Below the pieces are notes generated by a model. That model made no database searches and had not been told where the DNA came from. It saw nothing but the letters and a program-made list of their open reading frames with translations. From Herbaspirillum sp. GW103 (GTDB lineage Bacteria > Pseudomonadota > Gammaproteobacteria > Burkholderiales > Burkholderiaceae_D): DNA of 64,000 nt. Below, in pieces: positions 24,994 to 33,303 of the stretch. The stretch is from assembly GCF_000261365.1 (NCBI RefSeq), contig NZ_AJVC01000003.1, positions 806,001 through 870,000 of the forward strand, in the 5' to 3' direction. The translations under genes were made by a program, and so were the position numbers. The first letter of the stretch is position 1. Every line of letters starts with the position of its first letter.

Positions 24994-26223
24994 GTGCGAC
25001 CGATTCAGAAATCCAAGAAGCTGGCAGATGTGTGTTACGACATTCGGGGTCCCGTGCTGGAAAAAGCGCGTCAGATGGAGGAAGAGGGCCACAAGATCAT
25101 CAAGCTCAATATCGGCAATCTGGCCGCCTTCGGCTTCGATGCGCCCGACGAGATCGTGCAGGACATGATCCGCAACATGGGCAATGCCTCCGGCTATACC
25201 GATTCCAAGGGCCTGTTCGCCCCGCGCAAGTCGGTCATGCACTACACCCAGCAAAAGAAGATCGAGGGTGTCACCATCGATGACATCTATCTCGGCAATG
25301 GCGCCTCCGAACTGATCGTCATGAGCGTGAACGCGCTGCTCAACACCGGTGACGAAGTGCTGGTCCCTTCGCCCGACTATCCGTTGTGGACGGCGGCGGT
25401 GAGCCTGTCGGGCGGTACTCCGGTCCATTACGTCTGCGACGAGCAGCAAGGCTGGCAGCCCGACATCGCCGATATCAAGAAGAAGATCACGCCCAACACC
25501 AAGGCCATCGTCGTCATCAATCCCAACAACCCGACCGGCGCGCTCTATTCGGTGGACGTGCTCAAGGAAATCATCGAACTGGCGCGTCAGCACCAGTTGA
25601 TCATTCTGGCCGACGAGATCTACGACAAGGTGCTCTACGACGGCAACACCCATACCTCGCTGGCCTCGCTGGCCGATGACGTGCTGTTCATCACCTTCAA
25701 CGGCCTGTCCAAGAACTATCGTTCCTGCGGCTACCGCGCTGGCTGGATGGTGGTGTCGGGGGAGAAGAAGCATGCCCGCGACTACATCGAAGGCTTGAAC
25801 ATGCTGGCCTCCATGCGCCTGTGCGCCAATGCGCCTGGCCAGTTCGCCATCCAGACCGCCTTGGGCGGCTATCAGAGCATCAACGACCTGGTGGCGCCCA
25901 ATGGTCGCCTCACCAAGCAGCGCGACCTGGCACACCGGCTCCTGACCGATATCCCCGGCGTGACCTGCGTGAAGCCCAAATCGGCGCTGTACATGTTCCC
26001 GCGCCTGGATCCGGAGATCTATCCGATCAAGGACGATCAGGAATTCGCCTACGAGCTGCTGGCCGAGGAAAAGGTGTTGATCGTGCAGGGCACCGGCTTC
26101 AATTGCCCCACGCCGGACCACTTCCGCGTGGTGTTCCTGCCCAACACCGACGACCTGACCGAGTCCATGGGGCGCATTGCGCACTTCCTGGAAGGCTACC
26201 GCCGTCGTCACGGTACGGCCTGA
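24994..26223 (+). CDS. alaA: Alanine/pyruvate-type aminotransferase AlaA
   Basis: A class I PLP aminotransferase of 409 residues. It aligns along its whole length with E. coli AlaA: KLADVCYDIRGPVLEKARQMEEEGHKIIKLNIGN, YTDSKGLFAPRKSVMHY, VPSPDYPLWTAAVSLSGGTPVHYVCDE, VVINPNNPTGALYS, ILADEIYDKVLYD, and FNGLSKNYRSCGYRAGWM with the PLP lysine in SKNYR. It makes alanine from pyruvate and glutamate. Start GTG at 24994 is placed by a strong GAGGAAGAG site and by match to the E. coli N-terminus. hom follows after 72 bases. Confidence 0.94.
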   Translation: MRPIQKSKKLADVCYDIRGPVLEKARQMEEEGHKIIKLNIGNLAAFGFDAPDEIVQDMIRNMGNASGYTDSKGLFAPRKSVMHYTQQKKIEGVTIDDIYLGNGASELIVMSVNALLNTGDEVLVPSPDYPLWTAAVSLSGGTPVHYVCDEQQGWQPDIADIKKKITPNTKAIVVINPNNPTGALYSVDVLKEIIELARQHQLIILADEIYDKVLYDGNTHTSLASLADDVLFITFNGLSKNYRSCGYRAGWMVVSGEKKHARDYIEGLNMLASMRLCANAPGQFAIQTALGGYQSINDLVAPNGRLTKQRDLAHRLLTDIPGVTCVKPKSALYMFPRLDPEIYPIKDDQEFAYELLAEEKVLIVQGTGFNCPTPDHFRVVFLPNTDDLTESMGRIAHFLEGYRRRHGTA

Positions 26224-26295
26224 TCCGTTTCTGCAGTCCCCGTCATGCTGCGGCCAGCGGCGTGACGGTCATTTTTCATCAACCACGAAGACAAT

Positions 26296-27606
26296 ATGAA
26301 ATCCATCAAAGTAGGTTTGCTCGGCATCGGCACCGTGGGTTCCGGTACTTTCAATGTTCTCCAGCGCAACCAGGAAGAGATTGCGCGCCGTGCAGGCCGG
26401 GGCATTGAAATTACCATGGTCGCCGCTCGCAATACTGCCCGCGCGACCGAACTGACCCAGGGAAAAGTCAAGGTCGTCAACGACGGCAACCTGGTGGTGA
26501 ACGATCCCGGGATCGATATCGTCGTGGAACTGATCGGCGGTGATGACATCGCCCGCGACCTGGTGCTCAAGGCCATCGCCAACGGCAAGCACGTGGTCAC
26601 GGCCAACAAGGCCCTGATCGCCAAGCACGGCAATGAAATCTTCAAGGCGGCGCAGGAAAAGGGCGTCATGGTGGCCTTCGAGGCCGCCGTGGCCGGTGGC
26701 ATCCCCATCATCAAGGCGCTGCGCGAAGGTCTCACCGCCAACCGCATCCAGTGGGTCGCCGGCATCATCAACGGCACCACCAATTTCATCCTCTCCGAGA
26801 TGCGCGACAAGGGGCTGGACTTCGACGTGGTGCTCAAGGAAGCGCAACGCCTGGGCTATGCCGAAGCCGACCCGACCTTCGACATCGAAGGCGTGGACGC
26901 GGCCCACAAGCTGACCATCATGGCCTCGATCGCCTTCGGCATCCCGGTGCAGTTCGACAAGGCCCATGTGGAAGGCATCACCAAGCTGCAGGCCAGCGAC
27001 ATCACCTACGCCGAGAAGCTGGGCTATCGCATCAAGCTCCTGGGCATTACCCGCCAGACCGAGAAGGGCATCGAGCTGCGCGTACACCCGACGCTGATCC
27101 CGGCCTCGCGCCTGATCGCCAATGTCGAGGGCGCGATGAATGCCGTGGTGGTGCGCGGCGACGCCGTGGGCGAAGCGTTGTACTACGGCAAGGGTGCCGG
27201 TTCCGAGCCGACCGCCTCAGCGGTCATCGCCGACCTGGTCGACATTACCCGCCTGGCGACCGCCGATCCGGAGCACCACGTGCCTTCGCTGGCCTTCCAG
27301 CTCAATGCCATGGCCGATACCCCGGTGCTGCCGATGAGCGAAGTGGTGACCAGCTACTACCTGCGCATCCGCGTGGCCGACCAGGCTGGCGTGCTGGCCG
27401 ATGTGACGCGCATCCTGGCTGATTCGACCATTTCCATCGATGCCATGCTGCAGAAGGAGCCGGCCGAAGGCGAGCAGCAGACCGACATCATCATGCTGAC
27501 CCACCAGACCCAGGAAAAGAACATCGAGGCCGCCATCGCCAAGATCGAATCCCTGGCGACCGTGGTTGGTCAGGTCACCAAGATCCGCCTGGAAGAACTG
27601 GGCTGA
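26296..27606 (+). CDS. hom: Homoserine dehydrogenase
   Basis: A protein of 436 residues. VGLLGIGTVGSGTFNVL is the NAD(P)-binding Rossmann motif, NKALIAKHG and AFEAAVAGGIPIIKALREGLTANRIQWVAGIINGTTNFIL are the catalytic domain, and YAEADPTFDIEGVDAAHKLTIMASIAFG is the substrate region. A C-terminal ACT domain (YLRIRVADQAGVLADVTRILADSTISIDAML) indicates feedback by threonine. It converts aspartate semialdehyde to homoserine. Likely in an operon with alaA; thrC lies downstream beyond one opposite-strand gene. Confidence 0.97.
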   Translation: MKSIKVGLLGIGTVGSGTFNVLQRNQEEIARRAGRGIEITMVAARNTARATELTQGKVKVVNDGNLVVNDPGIDIVVELIGGDDIARDLVLKAIANGKHVVTANKALIAKHGNEIFKAAQEKGVMVAFEAAVAGGIPIIKALREGLTANRIQWVAGIINGTTNFILSEMRDKGLDFDVVLKEAQRLGYAEADPTFDIEGVDAAHKLTIMASIAFGIPVQFDKAHVEGITKLQASDITYAEKLGYRIKLLGITRQTEKGIELRVHPTLIPASRLIANVEGAMNAVVVRGDAVGEALYYGKGAGSEPTASAVIADLVDITRLATADPEHHVPSLAFQLNAMADTPVLPMSEVVTSYYLRIRVADQAGVLADVTRILADSTISIDAMLQKEPAEGEQQTDIIMLTHQTQEKNIEAAIAKIESLATVVGQVTKIRLEELG

Positions 27607-27623
27607 TCAGCGCTCAAGGCAGC

Positions 27624-27659
27624 AATGAAAAACGGAGCCCGCGGGCTCCGTTTTTCATT
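27624..27659. terminator. Bidirectional terminator between hom and the small secreted-protein gene
   Basis: A perfect 17-bp stem, AATGAAAAACGGAGCCC (27624-27640) and GGGCTCCGTTTTTCATT (27643-27659). The A-rich and T-rich flanks make it work on both strands. Confidence 0.93.
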
Positions 27660-27694
27660 AAATCGGGAAAGAGGGTGGTCAAGGCCCCCTATGA

Positions 27695-28132
27695 TCATTT
27701 CTTCAGTTCGAAATTGCAGACCGCCTGCAGCATGGCGTCGCCCACCGACATCGGTTTGGGCTTGTTGAACTCTTGTCCCTTCAGGGCATCGCTGTGGTCA
27801 CGCTTGTCGCCCTTGCCATCGTTCTCGGCGAAGATGATTTCACGCACCAGCTTCATGGAGCCGGCCTTGCAGTTGTACTGGTGCAAGTCCTTGTAGGACT
27901 TCAGGGTCGGGAAGCTCGGGTCGCCGTTGTTGGGGCGGGCTTGCTTGAAGTTCCACATCGACCAGGCCTCGCGGATGCCGCCGGATTCGATGATGGAGTC
28001 GGTGTCCACCAGCAGCTCGGAGCTGTCCGTGCCGCCCAGCGATTGCCAGTTCTCGGCATGCGCCGGCAGGCTCGCCAGCAGGGCGCCGAACAGGCCGGCC
28101 GTGGCCAGCAGGGTCTTGATCTTGTGGTTCAT
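27695..28132 (-). CDS. Small secreted protein, surface-adhesin E-like
   Basis: A protein of 145 residues from ATG 28132. The first 26 form a signal peptide (MNHKIKTLLATAGLFGALLASLPAHA, cut before ENWQSL). The mature part, ENWQSLGGTDSSELLVDTDSI and GGIREAWSMWNFKQARP, then YKDLHQYNCKAG and VCNFELKK, resembles the surface-adhesin E-like family: small periplasmic or surface domains with one conserved cysteine pair (here in YNCK and VCNF). The function is not known. The gene lies opposite to and between hom and thrC. Upstream starts would precede the signal peptide and are rejected. Confidence 0.75.
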   Translation of the reverse strand: MNHKIKTLLATAGLFGALLASLPAHAENWQSLGGTDSSELLVDTDSIIESGGIREAWSMWNFKQARPNNGDPSFPTLKSYKDLHQYNCKAGSMKLVREIIFAENDGKGDKRDHSDALKGQEFNKPKPMSVGDAMLQAVCNFELKK

Positions 28133-28402
28133 GCCGTTTTCCATCCTTTTGAGTGTGAAATGCGTCTTTGATGTGGCCAGCGCGCAAACATTCCCGCCAT
28201 CCCGGCGGTGCTGCACGAAGTGGCGCAGCATAGCCCGGCCATGCGCGGCTTTCAAGGGCGGTAACGTTTTATTTCAGCTGCCCTCCATGCCATGATGATT
28301 CGGTGCAACATTGGCCGCGCACGACCAGCATCGTTGGCCATGGCACGGCATCCCGGTGCAGCTTTCTTCCATGCCGCGCTTTTGTGCGGCGCCCGCTGGC
28401 CG

Positions 28403-28408
28403 TATAAT
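28403..28408 (+). promoter_or_regulatory. -10 element of thrC
   Basis: A perfect TATAAT, 55 bases before the thrC ATG. The -35 region (TTTGTG, 28381-28386) is weak. A start near 28415 would leave a leader of about 50 bases without an obvious ribosome-binding site. Confidence 0.55.
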
Positions 28409-28463
28409 CGAGGACTTTCCTCCCACTCCACGCTCTCGCCGCCTGCCGGCGCATCCTATCGAC

Positions 28464-29924
28464 ATGCACTACGTTTCCACCCGCGGTCACGCTGCAACTC
28501 CTTCCTTTTCTGACATCCTGCTGGGCGGCCTGGCCCCTGACGGCGGCCTGTACCTGCCGGCAGCGTATCCGCAGGTCAGCGGCGCCGAACTGGATCAGTG
28601 GCGCACGCTGTCGTATGCCGACCTGGCCTTCGAAGTCCTCAAGAAATTCGCCACCGACATTCCGGAAGCGGACCTCAAGGCGCTGGCCCACAAGACCTAT
28701 ACCGCCGACGTCTACCGCAACACCCGCGTCGGTGAAGATGCCAGCCAGATCACCCCGCTGCGTACCCTGCAGGACGAGCAAGGCAAGAAGCTGGTGCTGC
28801 AAAGCCTGTCCAACGGCCCCACGCTGGCCTTCAAGGACATGGCGATGCAATTGCTGGGCAATCTGTTCGAATATGCGCTGGCCAAAAAGGGCGCGGAATT
28901 GAACATCGTCGGCGCCACCTCAGGCGACACCGGCAGCGCTGCCGAATACGCCATGCGTGGCAAGAAGGGCATCCGCGTCTTCATGCTGTCGCCGCACAAG
29001 AAGATGAGCGCCTTCCAGACCGCCCAGATGTTCAGCCTGCAAGACCCCAACATCTTCAACCTGGCGGTCGAAGGCGTCTTCGACGATTGCCAGGACATCG
29101 TCAAAGCCATCTCCAACGACCTGGAGTACAAGGCCACCAAGAAGATCGGTACCGTCAACTCGATCAACTGGGCACGCGTGGTGGCCCAGGTGGTGTACTA
29201 CTTCCGGGGCTACCTGGCCGCGACCACCAGCAATGAGCAGAAGGTGTCCTTCACCGTCCCTTCGGGCAACTTCGGCAACATCTGCGCCGGCCACATTGCC
29301 CGCATGATGGGCTTGCCCATCGACAAGCTGGTGGTGGCCACCAACGAGAACGACGTGTTGGACGAATTCTTCCGCACCGGCCACTACCGCGTGCGCAAGT
29401 CGGCCGAGACCTACCACACCAGCAGCCCCAGCATGGACATCAGCAAGGCCTCCAACTTCGAGCGCTTCGTCTATGATTTGCTGGGCCGCGACAGCGCCCG
29501 CGTGAAAGCCCTGTTCCACAAGGTCGAGACCGAGGGCGGCTTTGACCTCAGCGGCCAGGCCGGCAGCGACGGCAATGAATTCGCCAGCGTCATGCAGTAC
29601 GGTTTTGCCTCCGGCAAGTCGACCCACGCCGACCGTCTGGAGACCATCCGCTTCGCCGAGAAGGCCTATGGCATTACCGTCGACACCCACACTGCCGACG
29701 GCATCAAGGTGGCCCGCGAACATCTGGTACCAGGCGTGACCATGATCGTGCTGGAAACCGCCTTGCCGGCCAAGTTCAATGAAACCATCCGCGAAGCCCT
29801 GGGCCGCGATGCCGATCGTCCCGCCGGTTTCGAGAACATCGAGGCGCTGCCGCAGCGCTTCGAGGTGATGCCGGCCGATGCCGCCCGCGTGAAGGCTTAC
29901 GTGGCCGAGCATACCGGCCTGTAA
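28464..29924 (+). CDS. thrC: Threonine synthase
   Basis: A PLP enzyme of 486 residues, of the long class. MHYVSTRGHAATPSFSDILLGGLAPDGGLYLP is the typical N-terminal region, SLSNGPTLAFKDMAMQLLGNLFEYAL contains the PLP lysine (FKD), and VGATSGDTGSAAEYAM and VPSGNFGNICAGHIARMMGLPIDKLVVATNEND follow. It converts phosphohomoserine to threonine. ATG at 28464 fits the family; an earlier in-frame ATG at 28311 would start upstream of the TATAAT sequence. A terminator follows 19 bases after the stop. Confidence 0.97.
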   Translation: MHYVSTRGHAATPSFSDILLGGLAPDGGLYLPAAYPQVSGAELDQWRTLSYADLAFEVLKKFATDIPEADLKALAHKTYTADVYRNTRVGEDASQITPLRTLQDEQGKKLVLQSLSNGPTLAFKDMAMQLLGNLFEYALAKKGAELNIVGATSGDTGSAAEYAMRGKKGIRVFMLSPHKKMSAFQTAQMFSLQDPNIFNLAVEGVFDDCQDIVKAISNDLEYKATKKIGTVNSINWARVVAQVVYYFRGYLAATTSNEQKVSFTVPSGNFGNICAGHIARMMGLPIDKLVVATNENDVLDEFFRTGHYRVRKSAETYHTSSPSMDISKASNFERFVYDLLGRDSARVKALFHKVETEGGFDLSGQAGSDGNEFASVMQYGFASGKSTHADRLETIRFAEKAYGITVDTHTADGIKVAREHLVPGVTMIVLETALPAKFNETIREALGRDADRPAGFENIEALPQRFEVMPADAARVKAYVAEHTGL

Positions 29925-29943
29925 GCCGCGCAGTCGTCATTGC

Positions 29944-29979
29944 AACGCCGTCCGCGCCCAGCGCCCGGACGGCGTTTTT
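29944..29979 (+). terminator. Intrinsic terminator of thrC
   Basis: AACGCCGTCCG (29944-29954) pairs with CGGACGGCGTT (29966-29976), followed by TTT. Confidence 0.85.
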
Positions 29980-30081
29980 CATGGAGCGCGGCGGGGCGCT
30001 GATTGCATTAGAATGTCGGGTCGCTGTATCGACCAGAAAACAACGCTCACCCGTCATCCGATCTTCTCCCTCAGGCTTGCC

Positions 30082-31371
30082 ATGTCCGCCACGTCCACTC
30101 CCGCCGTCGCCCCCTCATCCGACCAGCCGCCCCGTGCTCCCATGCAGGACGTCAGCCAGGCGCTCGACACCTTGCTGGCGGCTGCCGTGCCGGTGCTGGA
30201 ACACGAGAGCGTTGATGTCCTGGAGGCTGGTGGCCGCGTGCTGGCCGAGCCGGTCACGGCCTGCATCGATGTGCCCGGCATGGACAATTCACAAATGGAT
30301 GGCTACGCCGTGCGTGCGGCCGATTGCGCATCGGGCCAGGCCCGCCTGCGCGTGTCGCAGCGCATTCCGGCGGGCCACGTGGGCCAGCCGCTGGAAGCGG
30401 GTACGGCGGCGCGCATCTTTACCGGTGCGATGATGCCGCAGGGCGCTGACGCCGTCGTCATGCAGGAAGCCTGCGAGACCGAGGGCGACTACGTGGTGAT
30501 CCGCCATGTCCCCAAGAGCGGTGAATGGGTGCGCATGATCGGTGAAGACATCCGCCAGGGCAGCACCATCCTCGCGGCCGGCACCCGCCTGCGCCCGCAG
30601 GAACTGGGGTTGGCGGCCTCCATCGGTCAGGCGCGGCTGCAGGTGCTGCGGCCGGTGCGTGTGGCGGTGTTCTTCACTGGCGATGAACTGACCATGCCCG
30701 GCCAGCCATTGAAGCCGGGCGGCATCTACAATTCCAATCGCTTTCTGCTGCGTGGCCTGTTGCAGAAACTGGGCTGCCAGGTGAGCGACTTCGGCATCGT
30801 GCCCGACAGTCTGGAGGCGACCCGCCTGACCCTGCGCGAGGCCGCTCGCGAGCACGACCTCATCATCACCAGCGGCGGCGTCTCGGTGGGGGAAGAAGAC
30901 CATGTGAAGCCCGCTGTCGAAGCTGAGGGCCGTATCAACATGTGGCAGATCGCCATGAAGCCTGGCAAGCCGCTGGCCTTTGGCCAGGTGCGGCGCGGAA
31001 CAGGGGTGGGTGAAGAGGGAAGTGAAGCTTTCTTCCTGGGATTGCCGGGCAATCCGGTGTCGTCCTTTGTGACCTTCCTGCTGTTCGTACGGCCCTTCAT
31101 CCTGCGCCTGCAAGGGCTGCCGCACGAGTCCGTGTTGCCGCAGCCGGTGGCCATGCGGGCCGACTTCGACTGGCCGCGCGCCGACCGCCGCCGGGAATTC
31201 CTGCGGGTACGTCGCAACGCTCAGGGCGGGCTGGATCTTTTCCCCAGTCAGGGGTCGGCGGTGCTGACCTCGACCGTCTGGGCCGATGGTCTGATTGACA
31301 ATCCGCCCGGACAAACCATCGCTGCCGGCGATACGGTGCAGTTCCTGGCGTTCGATGCGCTGCTGAACTGA
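30082..31371 (+). CDS. moeA: Molybdopterin molybdotransferase MoeA
   Basis: A protein of 429 residues. VDVLEAGGRVLAEPVTACIDVPGMDNSQMDGYAVRAAD, GTAARIFTGAMMPQGADAVVMQE, RVAVFFTGDEL, GGIYNSNRFLL, LIITSGGVSVGEEDHVKP, MKPGKPLAFG and FLGLPGNPVSSFVTFLLFV are all MoeA motifs. It inserts molybdate into adenylated molybdopterin. The ATG at 30082 is one choice; MQDVSQ at 30142 is possible and lies nearer the family start. A TAGAAT at 30008-30013 could be its -10. The DUF817 gene begins 16 bases after the stop. Confidence 0.95.
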   Translation: MSATSTPAVAPSSDQPPRAPMQDVSQALDTLLAAAVPVLEHESVDVLEAGGRVLAEPVTACIDVPGMDNSQMDGYAVRAADCASGQARLRVSQRIPAGHVGQPLEAGTAARIFTGAMMPQGADAVVMQEACETEGDYVVIRHVPKSGEWVRMIGEDIRQGSTILAAGTRLRPQELGLAASIGQARLQVLRPVRVAVFFTGDELTMPGQPLKPGGIYNSNRFLLRGLLQKLGCQVSDFGIVPDSLEATRLTLREAAREHDLIITSGGVSVGEEDHVKPAVEAEGRINMWQIAMKPGKPLAFGQVRRGTGVGEEGSEAFFLGLPGNPVSSFVTFLLFVRPFILRLQGLPHESVLPQPVAMRADFDWPRADRRREFLRVRRNAQGGLDLFPSQGSAVLTSTVWADGLIDNPPGQTIAAGDTVQFLAFDALLN

Positions 31372-31387
31372 AGCCGACGGAGCTCCG

Positions 31388-32230
31388 ATGAGACTGGCTG
31401 ACATCGATCAGTACCTGAGCAGCAGCATTCCCAGCGAGGCCACCGGCTGGCGTCGCTTCGTGCTGGAATTTCTCATGTTCGGCATCAAGGAAGCGCGCTG
31501 TTGCCTGTTTGCGGGCCTCTTCTTCGCCGCCGTTTTCCTGATGCCGCGCGCTGGACTGCTCGGCCTTCCCCGCTATGATGCCTTGCTGCTCTTCGCCTTG
31601 CTGGTGCAGGCATGGATGGTCTCGACCCGGATCGAAACCATGGCCGAACTCAAGGCCATCAGCGTCTTCCACGTGGTCGGTTTTGCGCTGGAGGTGTTCA
31701 AGACCTCGGGGGCGATCCAGTCCTGGAGTTATCCTGACTTCGCCTATACCAAGCTGTTCGGGGTGCCGCTGTTTTCCGGATTCATGTATGCCGCCGTGGG
31801 CAGCTACATCATCCAGGCCTGGCGCCTGTTCGACCTGCGCATCCAGCATCATCCCCCGTACTGGATGGCGACCCTGATCGCCTTGCTGATTTACGTCAAT
31901 TTCTTCACGCATCATTACATCGGCGACTACCGCTGGTATCTGGCGGCTTGCGCACTGGGTCTGTATGCCCGCTCCACGGTGCTGTTCCGCCCGCTGGACC
32001 GGGACCGCAAGATGCCGCTGCTGCTGGCGTTCCTGCTGATCGGGTTCTTCATCTGGCTGGCCGAGAACATCAGTACCTTCTTCGGCATCTGGCGCTATCC
32101 CAACCAGATGGGAGCCTGGTCCACCGTGCACCTGGGCAAATGGAGTGCCTGGTCGTTGCTGGTGATGATGACCTTTACCATCGTGGTTCATCTCAAGCAT
32201 ATCCGCAGCAAGATTCATATCGCCCACTGA
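31388..32230 (+). CDS. DUF817 integral membrane protein
   Basis: A protein of 280 residues with seven to eight membrane segments (for example CCLFAGLFFAAVFLMP, ALLLFALLVQAWMVST, LFSGFMYAAVGSYIIQAW, WMATLIALLIYVNFFTHHYIGDYRWYL, LLLAFLLIGFFIWLAENISTFFG). SWSYPDFAYTKLFGVPLFSGFMY and IWRYPNQMGAWSTVHLGKWSAW are the recognisable family blocks. No biochemical role is known. It sits between moeA and moaD with short gaps (16 and 29 bases), so it is probably co-transcribed with them. Confidence 0.85.
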   Translation: MRLADIDQYLSSSIPSEATGWRRFVLEFLMFGIKEARCCLFAGLFFAAVFLMPRAGLLGLPRYDALLLFALLVQAWMVSTRIETMAELKAISVFHVVGFALEVFKTSGAIQSWSYPDFAYTKLFGVPLFSGFMYAAVGSYIIQAWRLFDLRIQHHPPYWMATLIALLIYVNFFTHHYIGDYRWYLAACALGLYARSTVLFRPLDRDRKMPLLLAFLLIGFFIWLAENISTFFGIWRYPNQMGAWSTVHLGKWSAWSLLVMMTFTIVVHLKHIRSKIHIAH

Positions 32231-32259
32231 GGGTCTGCTGCCATCATCAAGGACATCCC

Positions 32260-32517
32260 ATGAAAATCGAACTCCGTTTCTTCGCCAGCGTGCGCGAAGC
32301 CCTGCAGACCTCGCAGGAAATCATCGAGCTGCCCGACAGCGTCAAGACCGTCGGCGACGTGCGCGCCTTCCTGATGGGCCGGGGCGGCATCTGGGCCGAA
32401 GTGCTGGGACCGGAAAAGAACCTGCGCATGGCCTACGACCATGAAATGACTGAGGCCGATACCGAGATCGTCGATGGTGGCGAGGTGGCCTTCTTCCCGC
32501 CCGTCACCGGGGGCTGA
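32260..32517 (+). CDS. moaD: Molybdopterin synthase sulfur carrier subunit MoaD
   Basis: A ubiquitin-fold protein of 85 residues: MKIELRFFASVREALQTSQE at the start and DGGEVAFFPPVTGG at the end. The C-terminal Gly-Gly is adenylated and thiocarboxylated and donates sulfur to precursor Z with MoaE. AAGGA lies six bases before the ATG at 32260. It follows the DUF817 gene by 29 bases. moaE is 2.2 kb downstream, not adjacent as in most bacteria. Confidence 0.95.
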   Translation: MKIELRFFASVREALQTSQEIIELPDSVKTVGDVRAFLMGRGGIWAEVLGPEKNLRMAYDHEMTEADTEIVDGGEVAFFPPVTGG

Positions 32518-32518
32518 C

Positions 32519-33172
32519 GTGAGCACCGGTCGCGATCCGGTAGTGGGCACGATTGCGCACTACAGCAGCAACGCGCAAAGTTTCCGCGAGGGGACCTGGG
32601 ATCATGACGTCAGCCAGAACATGGCGGCCCTGCTCGATGCCCTGCACGCCAGGTCGGGGCCAGCCCGGCAGGGACCGTTCACGATCCTGGACCTCGGCTG
32701 TGGTCCGGGACGAGACCTGATCGAATTCACCCGGCTTGGCCATGTGGCCGTGGGGCTGGACGGCACGGCCGAATTCGTCGAGATGGCGCGCGCGGCCAGC
32801 GGCTGTGAAGTCCTGCATCAGGATTTCCTGCAGCTGGATCTGCCGCTGGCACGCTTTGACGGCATCTTTGCCAATGCCTCGCTGTTTCACGTGCCGTCCA
32901 CCGAGCTGCCGCGCGTGCTGGGACAGCTGCATGCCAGCCTGAAGCCGGGTGGCATCCTCTTCAGTTCCAATCCGCGCGGCAATGATCTGGAAGGCTGGAG
33001 CGGTCCGCGCTATGGGGTCTGGCATAGCCTGGAAGGCTGGCGGCGCTATGTGGTGCCAGCGGGCTTCGTTGAATTGCGGCATTATTACCGCCCTGACGGT
33101 TTGCCGCGCGAGCAGCAGCCGTGGCTGGCCAGCGTCTGGCAGAAGATGGAAGACCCGCATCCAGCGGGCTGA
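32519..33172 (+). CDS. Class I SAM-dependent methyltransferase, substrate unknown
   Basis: A protein of 217 residues. FTILDLGCGPGRDLIEFTRLGHVAVGLDGTAEFVEMAR is the SAM-binding motif I and II region, FDGIFANASLFHVPSTELPRVLGQLHASLKPGGILFSSNPRG covers motifs IV to VI. The N-terminus IAHYSSNAQSFREGTWDHDVSQN is shared with small-molecule methyltransferases of the tellurite-resistance/ubiquinone type. GTG at 32519, one base after the moaD stop, is the likely start because of this coupling. No specific substrate can be assigned. Confidence 0.82.
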   Translation: MSTGRDPVVGTIAHYSSNAQSFREGTWDHDVSQNMAALLDALHARSGPARQGPFTILDLGCGPGRDLIEFTRLGHVAVGLDGTAEFVEMARAASGCEVLHQDFLQLDLPLARFDGIFANASLFHVPSTELPRVLGQLHASLKPGGILFSSNPRGNDLEGWSGPRYGVWHSLEGWRRYVVPAGFVELRHYYRPDGLPREQQPWLASVWQKMEDPHPAG

Positions 33173-33303
33173 GACCGGACATTCGGCATGCCGGATTCTT
33201 TGGGAGGAGACCAGGCCTGCGCCAAACAGGCTTGCGGAGGGGTGCAAAAGACATCGTTCAATGAAGCGATGCGCATTCATCCACACCTGTAGAAGGATCT
33301 ATC

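Noticed and set aside
24740-25168. Possible plus-strand gene of 142 codons in the alaA upstream region
   Set aside because: It overlaps the alaA start in another frame, is Arg/Gly/Pro-rich and has no family features.
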